Origin: Actinomycetes bacterium
Lineage (GTDB): Bacteria > Actinomycetota > Acidimicrobiia > Acidimicrobiales > Palsa-688
Reading direction: 5' to 3'
DNA: 8,490 nt
Assembly: GCA_021827225.1 (NCBI GenBank)
Contig: JAKAXG010000153.1
Span: 1 to 8,490 of the forward strand
Shown here: in pieces, positions 1 to 8,174 of the stretch
How the letters are laid out: each line of letters starts with the position of its first letter
Numbering within the stretch: the first letter of the stretch is position 1
The notes under the pieces: generated by a model
Databases searched by the model: none
What the model was told of the DNA's origin: nothing
The model's input: only the letters and a program-made list of their open reading frames with translations
Made by a program: the position numbers and the translations under genes

Positions 1-54
1 CCCTGCCGGCGCCCCGGTCCTGCTCTTGCCGGCGCCCCCCGGCCCTGCCGGCGC

Positions 55-99
55 CGATTGGCGGATTTCTGCCCGTAGAGGGCAAGGATCCGCCAATCG
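55..99. repeat. Long perfect hairpin downstream of zur, possible transcription end
   Basis: Two arms, CGATTGGCGGAT (55-66) and ATCCGCCAATCG (88-99), are exact reverse complements, giving a 12-bp stem. Inside it, a 3x3 internal loop (67-69 and 85-87) leads to a second stem, TGCCC (70-74) with GGGCA (80-84), closed by the 5-base loop GTAGA. It begins about 50 bases beyond the zur stop codon in the direction of zur transcription. There is no T-tract on either side, so a classic intrinsic terminator is not supported. A T-less actinobacterial terminator, an mRNA 3'-end stabiliser or a copy of a dispersed palindromic element are all possible. The structure is seen; the function is inferred. Confidence 0.75.
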
Positions 100-149
100 C
101 TCCCGTCCGGGCGCCGGTCGCTCCCGTCCGGGCGCCGGTCGCTCCCGCC
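98..149. repeat. 21-bp direct tandem repeat, about 2.5 copies
   Basis: A 21-bp unit beginning CGCTCCCGTCCGGGCG and ending CCGGT occurs exactly at 98-118 and 119-139, followed by a partial copy at 140-149 with a T-to-C change. The array ends just before the zur stop codon. The sub-motif GCTCCCRCCGG recurs in the amtB upstream region near 5805-5871. No function is evident. It may have grown by replication slippage. Confidence 0.85.
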
Positions 150-151
150 CC

Positions 152-544
152 TCAGCCGCCGGCGCAGCTCCGGCAGGTACCCGCGATCTCCACGGTGTGG
201 GAGATGTCCACGAAGCCGTGCTCACCGGCCACCCGGTCGGCCCAGCGCTCCACCTCCGGGCCCTCCACCTCCACCGCCCGCCCGCACTTCCGACACACCA
301 GGTGGTGATGGTGGCGCTCGGTGCCGCAACGGCGGTACAGAGTCTCGCCTTCATCGGTGCGCAGCGTGTCCACTTCGCCGGACTCTGCGAGGGACCGCAG
401 CTGGTTGTACACGGTGGTGAGCCCCACGTTCTGGCCCTCGGACCGCAACTCGCTGAAGAGGTCCTGGGCCGACCGGAACCCGTCCGACCGGTCCAGGACA
501 GAGGCCAGCGCCCGCTTCTGGCGGGTGTCCCGGGGCGAACTCAT
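152..544 (-). CDS. zur: Zinc uptake regulator Zur (Fur family)
   Basis: This is a 130-residue Fur-family repressor that binds DNA when zinc is available and shuts off zinc import. An N-terminal winged helix (about 1-75) contains FRSAQDLFSELR and the recognition segment GLTTVYNQLRSL. The C-terminal dimerisation and metal domain follows. Two CXXC pairs, C84/C87 and C124/C127, fit the structural zinc site. D59, C73, H79 and H81 fit the regulatory site, and H78, H80, E99 and H116 the third site, as known for mycobacterial FurB/Zur. This full ligand set favours Zur over iron Fur. The ATG at 544 was chosen over an upstream in-frame TTG at 589. It gives the family length of 130, and a TANNNT box ends 6 bases before it, as in leaderless transcripts. 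It is divergent from the zinc importer operon, with a shared operator between them. Confidence 0.95.
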   Translation of the reverse strand: MSSPRDTRQKRALASVLDRSDGFRSAQDLFSELRSEGQNVGLTTVYNQLRSLAESGEVDTLRTDEGETLYRRCGTERHHHHLVCRKCGRAVEVEGPEVERWADRVAGEHGFVDISHTVEIAGTCRSCAGG

Positions 545-546
545 AC

Positions 547-565
547 GGTAATGGTAATCATTTCG
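547..565. promoter_or_regulatory. Probable Zur operator shared by zur and znuA
   Basis: GGTAATGGTAATCATTTCG matches the classic Fur-box form GATAATGATAATCATTATC at 14 of 19 positions. Its core AATGGTAATCATT (550-562) is an imperfect inverted repeat, AATGnTnAnCATT, centred on 556. It is a rare AT-rich island in very GC-rich DNA. It lies in the 35-base gap between the divergent zur and znuA starts, covers the zur -10 box (551-556) and abuts the znuA -10 box (568-573). Binding by the adjacent Zur is inferred from position and motif shape. Confidence 0.8.
551..556 (-). promoter_or_regulatory. zur -10 box, leaderless promoter
   Basis: On the minus strand this reads TACCAT, matching the actinobacterial TANNNT -10 pattern. 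Six bases (550-545) separate it from the zur ATG, so transcription would begin at the A of the start codon. No Shine-Dalgarno sequence is present. A convincing -35 element is not visible. The box lies entirely within the proposed Zur operator, which points to autorepression. Confidence 0.6.
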
Positions 566-567
566 GA

Positions 568-573
568 TAAGCT
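568..573 (+). promoter_or_regulatory. znuA -10 box, leaderless promoter
   Basis: TAAGCT matches TANNNT. Six bases (574-579) separate it from the GTG at 580, the same geometry as the divergent zur promoter, so a leaderless transcript starting at the GTG is plausible. The proposed operator would occupy the spacer just upstream of this -10 box. No good -35 match is seen. Confidence 0.5.
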
Positions 574-579
574 TCCGGC

Positions 580-1539
580 GTGGTCGCAAGGATGGTTGCA
601 GGTAGGGCGCTCACGTTAGCCAGCGCGGTGGTGCTGGCCGCCGCCTGCGCCGCCTGCTCATCGGCAGGGGGATCCTCCGCCACGCCTGCCAGTTCTTCCG
701 TCCCCGCCACTTCCTCCGCTCAGCACCATCCCGGCCGGATCGACGTGGTGGCCGCCGAGAGCCAGTACGGCGAGGTGGCCGCCGAGGTGGGCGGCGTGTA
801 CGCCCGGGTCACCTCGGTGATGACCGACCCCAACACGGACCCCCACAGCTTCGAGGTCAGCACCAGCGTGGCCCGTTCCGTGGCCGCGGCCAGGGTCGTG
901 GTACAGAACGGGCTGGGCTACGACGGGTTCATGGGGAGGATCGAGTCGGCCTCCCCCAGCCCCGGCCGGAAGGTGATCGTGGCGGCCGATTTGCCGGGTG
1001 TTCCCTCCAGCACCGCCAACCCCCACCTGTGGTACGACCCGTCCACCATGCCGAAGGTGGCCGGTGCTGTCGCCGCCGCCCTGGCCGCCGTCGAACCGGC
1101 TCACGCCGCCTACTTCGAGGCCAACGCCGCCCGGTTCCGGGCCAGCCTGCAGCCGTGGCTGTCGGTCCTGGCGCAGTTCCGCTCGCATTACCGCGGGGTG
1201 CCGGTGGCGACCACGGAGCCGGTGGCCGACTACCTGCTGCAGGCCGCCGGGGCGCACAACCTCACCCCGTTCAGTTTCCAGGCCGATGTGATGAACGGCG
1301 TCGATCCGGCGCCCCAGGACATAGCCATCGAGGACGGCCTGCTGCAGAAACACCGGGTCAGGGCCCTGGTGTACAACGAGCAGGTCACCGATTCCCTCAC
1401 CCAGGGCTTCGTGCGTACCGCCCGGGCCGCCGGCGTGCCGGTTGTAGGCGTGTACGAGCTGCTGCCCACCGGGGAGACCTACGCCGAGTGGATGCTCTCC
1501 ACGGTCCAGCAGTTGGAGAGGGCGGTGGGCGGATCGTGA
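580..1539 (+). CDS. znuA: Zinc ABC transporter substrate-binding lipoprotein (ZnuA/TroA-like)
   Basis: This cluster A-I metal-binding protein (319 residues) captures zinc, or another divalent metal, outside the membrane and delivers it to the permeases. Residues 1-26 form an export signal with a loose lipobox: the anchor cysteine would be C23 or C26. A Ser-rich linker runs to about residue 48. Expected ligands are H89 in DPHSFE and H149 in NPHLWYDP. E213 (TTEPVADYLL) sits where ZnuA proteins usually have His, and E293 (YELLP) where Asp is usual. The His-rich loop of many ZnuA proteins is absent. The GTG at 580 fits a leaderless start; an ATG at 592 is an alternative. It is the first gene of a four-gene importer operon, and its stop overlaps the ATPase start as GTGA. 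Context with zur indicates zinc, while the ligand set resembles some manganese/iron binders, so the metal is inferred. Confidence 0.92.
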   Translation: MVARMVAGRALTLASAVVLAAACAACSSAGGSSATPASSSVPATSSAQHHPGRIDVVAAESQYGEVAAEVGGVYARVTSVMTDPNTDPHSFEVSTSVARSVAAARVVVQNGLGYDGFMGRIESASPSPGRKVIVAADLPGVPSSTANPHLWYDPSTMPKVAGAVAAALAAVEPAHAAYFEANAARFRASLQPWLSVLAQFRSHYRGVPVATTEPVADYLLQAAGAHNLTPFSFQADVMNGVDPAPQDIAIEDGLLQKHRVRALVYNEQVTDSLTQGFVRTARAAGVPVVGVYELLPTGETYAEWMLSTVQQLERAVGGS

Positions 1540-2324
1540 GCCCCATCGTGGAACTGCGTGATGTCGACGTGAGGCTCTCCGGCCGCCCGGTGCTCGACCG
1601 GGTCAGCCTGAGCGTCGACGACGGCGAATTCACCGGTCTGATCGGCAGCAACGGGGCAGGCAAGACGACGCTGCTGAAAGCCATCCTGGGCCTGATCGAG
1701 CCCGACGCGGGGGAGGTGTTGATCGCCGGCCGGCCCCGGGCGGCCGGCCGGTCGGGCCTCCGCCGGGGTGGACGGGCCCCGGCGGTCGGTTACGTGCCGC
1801 AGAAGATCGACCTGGATCCCGACGTGCCCCTACGGGCCCGTGATCTCGTCGGGCTGGGTATGGACGGGCACCGTCTGGGCCTGGCCCGCCGCTCCGCCGC
1901 TCGCAGCCAGGAGGTGGAGGAGGCACTGCTGGCGGTGGGCGCCGAGAGCTTCGCCGACTCCCGGGTGGGCCGCCTGTCGGGGGGCGAGCAGCAACGGGTG
2001 ATGATCGCCCACGCCCTGGTGGGGCAGCCCCGCCTGCTCCTCCTCGACGAGCCGCTCGCCAATCTGGACATCAGCAGCGTCAACGACATCGTGTCCGTGC
2101 TGGCCCGCATATCCACCCGGCAGGGCGTCGCGATCCTGATATCCGCCCACGACATGAACCCGCTCCTGCCGGTCATGGACCGCATCGCCTACATGGCGGA
2201 CGGCCGCGTGGTGTCGGGATCCACCGACGAGATCGTCCGCACCGAGGTGCTCAGCGACCTGTACCGCCACCCGGTCGAGGTGCTGCGGGTGCAGGGCCGG
2301 GTGCTGGTGGTGTCAGGAGCATGA
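1536..2324 (+). CDS. znuC: Zinc ABC transporter ATP-binding protein
   Basis: This cytoplasmic ATPase (262 residues) powers metal import through the two permeases that follow. All ABC landmarks are present: Walker A GSNGAGKTT (37-45), Q-loop Q89 in YVPQK, signature LSGGE (147-151), Walker B LLLLDEP (167-173), D-loop NLD (176-178) and the switch histidine H205 in SAHDMN. An Arg/Gly-rich insert (about 66-83) precedes the Q-loop. The frame is open far upstream inside znuA, but that part is Arg/Gly/Pro-rich shadow. The GTG at 1536 gives a normal N-terminus (SPIVELRDVDV) and overlaps the znuA stop by four bases, indicating translational coupling. The gene symbol follows the operon context, since the family also includes manganese and iron ATPases. 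Confidence 0.93.
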   Translation: MSPIVELRDVDVRLSGRPVLDRVSLSVDDGEFTGLIGSNGAGKTTLLKAILGLIEPDAGEVLIAGRPRAAGRSGLRRGGRAPAVGYVPQKIDLDPDVPLRARDLVGLGMDGHRLGLARRSAARSQEVEEALLAVGAESFADSRVGRLSGGEQQRVMIAHALVGQPRLLLLDEPLANLDISSVNDIVSVLARISTRQGVAILISAHDMNPLLPVMDRIAYMADGRVVSGSTDEIVRTEVLSDLYRHPVEVLRVQGRVLVVSGA

Positions 2325-2337
2325 CAGGCCCCCGCGG

Positions 2338-3171
2338 GTGAGCTTCTTCAGCAGCGGCCCCGTCCATACCGCCCTTATCGTCGGCGCCCTGGTCGCCCTG
2401 GTTTCCGGCCCGGTCGGGGTGTTCACCGTGATGCGCGGCCAGTCCTTCGCCGGGCACTCGCTGGCCGACGTCGGCACCACCGGAGGTTCCGGTGCCTACC
2501 TGGTGGGCGTCAACGTCCTCGCCGGCTTCGTGGCCATCAACCTGGTCGCGGCCGCCGCCATGGAGGCGATCGGGATGCGCCGGGCCCGGGGCCGGGACGT
2601 GGCCACCGGGATCGTGCTCGGGGCGGCGCTGGGCCTGTCCGCCCTGTTCCTGTACCTGCAGACCAGCTCGAGCACCACCGGGGCCACCATGACGGTGCTC
2701 TTCGGTTCCATCTTCACCTTCGACCCCGGCTACGTGCCCTTCGTCGCCGCCACCTCGGTGGTGGCTCTGGCGGTGCTGGCGGCGCTGTACCGGCCACTGC
2801 TGCTCTCGTCGGTCAGCCCGGAACTGGCCGCCGCCCGGGGATTGCCCGTCGGCCTGATCGGGGCGGCCTATCTGGTCGCTCTGGCGCTGGCCGTGTCGCT
2901 GTCAGCTGTGACGATCGGGGCGGTGCTCTCCACCGCGCTGCTGGTCGGCCCGGCGGCCGCCGCCCTGCGCGTCACCCGCCGGCCGGGTGCCGCCGTGCTG
3001 GTCGCCGCCGCGATAGGCGTCGCCGCCACCTGGGCCGGCGTCGCCCTGTCGTACGAGAGCTACTACTGGCCTCCGCACCATCAGGGCTGGCCGGTCAGCT
3101 TCTTCGTGGTGGTAGCCGTGCTGGCCGGCTACGTGGTGGCGGCGGCCATCGGGCGGCGGGGGCGGCGCTGA
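2338..3171 (+). CDS. znuB: Zinc ABC transporter permease 1 (ABC-3 family)
   Basis: This polytopic inner-membrane permease (277 residues) forms the metal channel together with the ATPase. It is hydrophobic throughout, with about eight predicted helices, for example near 11-32, 56-76, 88-108, 132-150, 173-208, 217-238 and 252-271. Family landmarks are GVFTVMRGQSFAGHSLADVG near the N-terminus and LYRPLLLSSVSPELAAARG at 150-168. The loop YYWPPHHQGW (242-251) is rich in aromatic, Pro and His residues and may face the outside. The GTG at 2338 lies 13 bases after the znuC stop. An ATG overlapping that stop at 2321 is in another frame and soon terminates. An AGGAG at 2315-2319 is too far upstream to be a good ribosome site. 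The stop shares one base with the next permease (TGATG). It is a distant paralogue of that neighbour. Confidence 0.9.
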   Translation: MSFFSSGPVHTALIVGALVALVSGPVGVFTVMRGQSFAGHSLADVGTTGGSGAYLVGVNVLAGFVAINLVAAAAMEAIGMRRARGRDVATGIVLGAALGLSALFLYLQTSSSTTGATMTVLFGSIFTFDPGYVPFVAATSVVALAVLAALYRPLLLSSVSPELAAARGLPVGLIGAAYLVALALAVSLSAVTIGAVLSTALLVGPAAAALRVTRRPGAAVLVAAAIGVAATWAGVALSYESYYWPPHHQGWPVSFFVVVAVLAGYVVAAAIGRRGRR

Positions 3172-3980
3172 TGTTCTCGGGTCTGATGGTCAACGCCTGG
3201 GAGGCAGCCACGCTGGTCGCGGTAGTGGCCGGGGTGGTCGGTTTCTTCACCGTGATGAGGGGATCGGCTTTCGCCGCCCACGCCCTGCCCAACGGGGCGT
3301 TCGCCGGCGCGGCCGGCGCGACCGTGCTCGGCACCAGCGCCCTGCTCGGCGTCGGCGTCTTCGCCGTGGCCGGGGCGCTGGGTATCGCCGCCCTCGGCCG
3401 GCGGGCCCGCCACGACGTGGCCACCGCGCTGGCGATGGTCACCATGCTGGCCCTCGGAGCCCTGTTCCTGTCTCTCGGGACCGCCTACGCCCCGGAGGTG
3501 TACGCCCTTCTCTTCGGGCAGGTCCTGGGCGTTTCCGCTGCCAGCCTGCAGACCATGGCGCTGCTCGGGGTGCTGTGCCTGGTGGCGGTGGCGGTGCTGT
3601 ACCGGCCCCTCCTCCTGTCCTCGGTCAGCCCGGAGGTGGCCGAGGCCCGGGGGGTTTCGGCTTCCCGGACCGACACGCTGTTCCTGCTGGTGCTGGCCCT
3701 GGCCACCACCATGGCCGTGCCCGTGGTGGGGGCGCTCCTGATCTTCACGCTGCTCATCAGCCCGGCCGCCGCCGCCCGCTGCCTGGTCGACCGGCCGGGC
3801 CGGGCGATGGCCCTCACCGTCGGTGTCGCTCTCCTGACCGTGTGGGCGGCCATCGCCGTCAGCTACTGGACCGACCTGCCGGTGGGGTTCTTCGTGGGGG
3901 CCGGTGGCGCCGTCTCCTATTCCGCCGCCCGCCTGCTCGCCGCGGCCACCCGCCGGCACCCGGCCCCTCGGCACCGATAG
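3171..3980 (+). CDS. Zinc ABC transporter permease 2 (ABC-3 family)
   Basis: This is a second ABC-3 permease of 269 residues, hydrophobic with about seven or eight helices. GFFTVMRGSAFAAHALPNGAF (about 24-44) and LYRPLLLSSVSPEVAEARG (143-161) align with the same landmarks in the preceding permease, while the rest is diverged. The two probably form a heterodimer, as in two-permease manganese/iron systems of the Sit/Mnt type. This is inferred from gene order. The ATG at 3171 overlaps the previous stop by one base, so translation is likely coupled. The C-terminal tail RRHPAPRHR is encoded by DNA already resembling the CCGGCAC tandem repeat that follows the TAG stop. That suggests the repeat tract has drifted into the end of the gene. 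Confidence 0.9.
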   Translation: MFSGLMVNAWEAATLVAVVAGVVGFFTVMRGSAFAAHALPNGAFAGAAGATVLGTSALLGVGVFAVAGALGIAALGRRARHDVATALAMVTMLALGALFLSLGTAYAPEVYALLFGQVLGVSAASLQTMALLGVLCLVAVAVLYRPLLLSSVSPEVAEARGVSASRTDTLFLLVLALATTMAVPVVGALLIFTLLISPAAAARCLVDRPGRAMALTVGVALLTVWAAIAVSYWTDLPVGFFVGAGGAVSYSAARLLAAATRRHPAPRHR

Positions 3981-3982
3981 CC

Positions 3983-4092
3983 CGCCGGCACCCGGCACCC
4001 GGCACCCGGCACCCGGCACCCGGGCAACCGGCACCCGGCCCCCGGCACCCGGCACCGCCGGCCCCCGGCACGCCAGCACCCGGCGCCCAGGC
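3983..4092. repeat. 7-bp tandem repeat (GGCACCC)n between convergent operons
   Basis: Five perfect GGCACCC units run head to tail at 3987-4021. A one-off 8-base variant at 4022-4029 follows, then further units at 4030, 4037 (GGCCCCC), 4044 and 4051, decaying into related sequence to about 4092. The tract fills most of the 126-base gap between the end of the permease operon (plus) and the glnK stop (minus). On the minus strand it reads GGGTGCC repeated, i.e. runs of three G separated by four bases, which fits the G-quadruplex pattern. Open frames through it encode only Pro/Gly/Ala-rich repeats and are not taken as genes. No conventional T-tract terminator is present. Confidence 0.93.
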
Positions 4093-4106
4093 CGGGTCAA
4101 CGGCGC

Positions 4107-6578
<2,472 letters not shown>

Positions 6579-6620
6579 ACCGGCCCACCCGTCAGACGCC
6601 CAACGAGAGAACAGGACACC

Positions 6621-7481
6621 ATGAGCGCCACTCCCAACCCGCCCGGCATCGTCGCTGACAATTCTGCCGCCGGCCTCACCGCCCAGTTGGCCCAGGTGTG
6701 GGACTCGCTCGCGGGGCTGGGTTCCGGCCTGACCGACACCGACTGGGAGGCGCCCACCCCGTGTCCCGGGTGGCCGGTCTCGGCCCAGTACGCCCACATG
6801 ATCGGGACCGAGAGCATGCTGCTCGGCCGCCCCAACCCCGAGGTCGACGCCGGGTCGCCGGCCCATGTGCGCAACCAGATCGGCGGGTTCAACGAGGTCT
6901 GGGTCGTAGCCCTGGCCAGCCACCCGCGGATGGAGGTGCTCGATCTGTTCCGCGAGGTCACGACCGAGAGGCGCCAGGCCCTGGCCGCCATGACCGAGGA
7001 CGACTTCTCGGCCGAGTCGTGGACCCCGGTGGGCAAGTCGGACTACCGCCGGTTCATGCAGATCCGGGTGTTCGACTGCTGGGTGCACGAACAGGACATC
7101 CGCGACGCGCTGGGACGGGCCGGTCACGAGTCCGGGCCGGTCGCCGAGCAGGCGGTGGATGAGATCGTACGGGCCGCCGGCTACCTGGTGGGCAAGAAGG
7201 CCGCGGCTCCGGCCGGTTCGTCGGTGAGGTTCGAGCTGACCGGACCGGTGGAGCGGCGCATCGACGTGGCCGTAACCGATGGCCGGGCCCAGGTGGTGGA
7301 GTCCCTGGACGGCGATCCGGTTGCGACCGTCACGCTCGGCTCCACCGCCTTCACCCGCCTGGCCTGCGGGCGCATCGGCCCCGCCGAGGTCATCTCCGAC
7401 GGCCGGCTGGGCGGGGTGCGCCTGGCCGGCGACGCCGCCCTCGGCCGGCGGGTGGCGGAGAACCTGGCGTTCACCATCTGA
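6621..7481 (+). CDS. Mycothiol-dependent maleylpyruvate isomerase-family protein
   Basis: This 286-residue protein has the layout of actinobacterial mycothiol-dependent maleylpyruvate isomerase (MDMPI)-like proteins. It has an N-terminal DinB-like four-helix metal-binding domain (about 15-165) and a C-terminal SCP2-like domain (about 195-285). Hallmarks are TPCPGWPVSAQYAHMIGTE (46-64) and RVFDCWVHEQDIRDAL (149-164). Likely metal ligands are H59, D152 and H156; D152 sits where the characterised corynebacterial enzyme has Glu. The substrate is unknown: most paralogues in this family are uncharacterised, and no gentisate pathway gene is nearby. It probably uses mycothiol as cofactor. A weak AGG at 6613-6615 precedes the ATG at 6621. 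It lies between the DsbA-fold gene (42-base gap) and a gene 13 bases downstream, so an operon is likely. Confidence 0.85.
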   Translation: MSATPNPPGIVADNSAAGLTAQLAQVWDSLAGLGSGLTDTDWEAPTPCPGWPVSAQYAHMIGTESMLLGRPNPEVDAGSPAHVRNQIGGFNEVWVVALASHPRMEVLDLFREVTTERRQALAAMTEDDFSAESWTPVGKSDYRRFMQIRVFDCWVHEQDIRDALGRAGHESGPVAEQAVDEIVRAAGYLVGKKAAAPAGSSVRFELTGPVERRIDVAVTDGRAQVVESLDGDPVATVTLGSTAFTRLACGRIGPAEVISDGRLGGVRLAGDAALGRRVAENLAFTI

Positions 7482-7494
7482 GCGGGCGGCGAGC

Positions 7495-8052
7495 GTGAGC
7501 CCCCAGCCGCTGGACTACCGCCGCTTCGGGGAGGCGTTCGTCCTCTCCGCGGTGACACCGGAGCGGATCGTCGATGCCGTGACCCGCATAGCCGGGGACG
7601 TGGTGGAGCTGGGCCCGTTGAAGGCCGGCCCGGGAGGACGGGCCACCGTCCGGGCACGGGGGCGCCTGGGAGAGCCGTCCGCCGACGAGACCGGTTCGGA
7701 GCCGCTCGCCTACGACGTGCGTGTGCCCGTCGCGGTCTCCCTGGAGGTGAAAGTGGGGAGCGTCAACCGCTATGACGCCTCCGGACAGATTCCTCTGCGG
7801 CTGGAGGTCCGGACGGTCGAGCCCCTGGCCATCCACATAGAGGTGCAGCCGGTACGGGCCTCCGACATCGAGTTCGACATCGACGCGAAGGGTGTCCAGG
7901 CCAGGCTCCTGGGCCGGGCGGGGGACGTGGCCGGCGAGCTTCGCCGCTACACCGCCGACTACGTGAACGAGCGCATCTCCGATCCCGGCACCGCCCGTTT
8001 CACCTACATCGACCTGCTGCCGCTGATCGACCGGGTGTGGGGCGAGCTCTGA
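7495..8052 (+). CDS. Conserved hypothetical protein, likely beta-rich
   Basis: I do not recognise a named family with confidence. The 185-residue product opens SPQPLDYRRFGEAFVLSAVTP and has a helical start (about 8-32). Its middle (about 45-130) alternates hydrophobic and polar residues, as in a beta sandwich or barrel, with segments such as VRVPVAVSLEVKV and LRLEVRTVEPLAIHIEV. It ends in a helix (LLGRAGDVAGELRRYTADYVNERI, about 140-163) and a short tail. There is no signal peptide, cysteine pair or catalytic motif. Similar proteins of about this size occur in actinobacteria, to my recollection, without a known role. A lipid- or ligand-binding fold is only a guess. The GTG at 7495 was chosen because it follows the isomerase-like gene by 13 bases; the open frame upstream is shadow sequence. 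Confidence 0.75.
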   Translation: MSPQPLDYRRFGEAFVLSAVTPERIVDAVTRIAGDVVELGPLKAGPGGRATVRARGRLGEPSADETGSEPLAYDVRVPVAVSLEVKVGSVNRYDASGQIPLRLEVRTVEPLAIHIEVQPVRASDIEFDIDAKGVQARLLGRAGDVAGELRRYTADYVNERISDPGTARFTYIDLLPLIDRVWGEL

Positions 8053-8174
8053 AAGATCGACTGAAGTTTTTTTCCGGTCCGGCCGAATAATTCCACAGCA
8101 CCCGAGGCGGCCGAGGGGTCGCCCTACCGGACCTGAACAAGGGCTCCACTCCGATTCGTACCATCTGCAACTCT
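8053..8174. other. Short intergenic region with an AT-rich patch before the protease gene
   Basis: A run of seven T (8067-8073) follows the hypothetical gene, but no stem of useful length precedes it, so a terminator is not claimed. The AT-rich AATAAT at 8086-8091 could be part of a promoter for the protease gene. The in-frame stop at 8088-8090 sets the upstream limit of that gene's open frame. Confidence 0.4.

Larger units (their letters stand above)
1..151. other. Repeat-rich non-coding region downstream of zur
   Basis: No convincing gene is visible here. The stretch lies 3' of the minus-strand zur gene. It holds three copies of the 10-mer TGCCGGCGCC at 4-13, 27-36 and 46-55, a perfect hairpin at 55-99, and a 21-bp tandem repeat at 98-149. 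An open frame on the plus strand crosses it, but it runs straight through the zur gene antisense and is Pro/Arg/Gly-rich shadow sequence. Whatever lies upstream is outside the window. Confidence 0.7.

Noticed and set aside
544..589. Longer Zur starting at the TTG at 589
   Set aside because: It would extend across the operator and overlap the znuA start. The ATG at 544 gives the family length of 130 residues.
1029..1535. N-terminal extension of the ABC ATPase into znuA
   Set aside because: The extra residues are Arg/Gly/Pro-rich and lack any domain, while znuA in the overlapping frame is clearly real. The GTG at 1536 gives a normal ATPase start.
3129..4100. Long minus-strand open frame opposite the second permease
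   Set aside because: It is rich in Gly, Gln, His and repeat-derived VPGAG units, and the permease on the plus strand explains the region. It is a high-GC shadow.
8053..8080. Intrinsic terminator at the T-run after the hypothetical gene
   Set aside because: Seven T are present, but no stem of more than a few base pairs precedes them.
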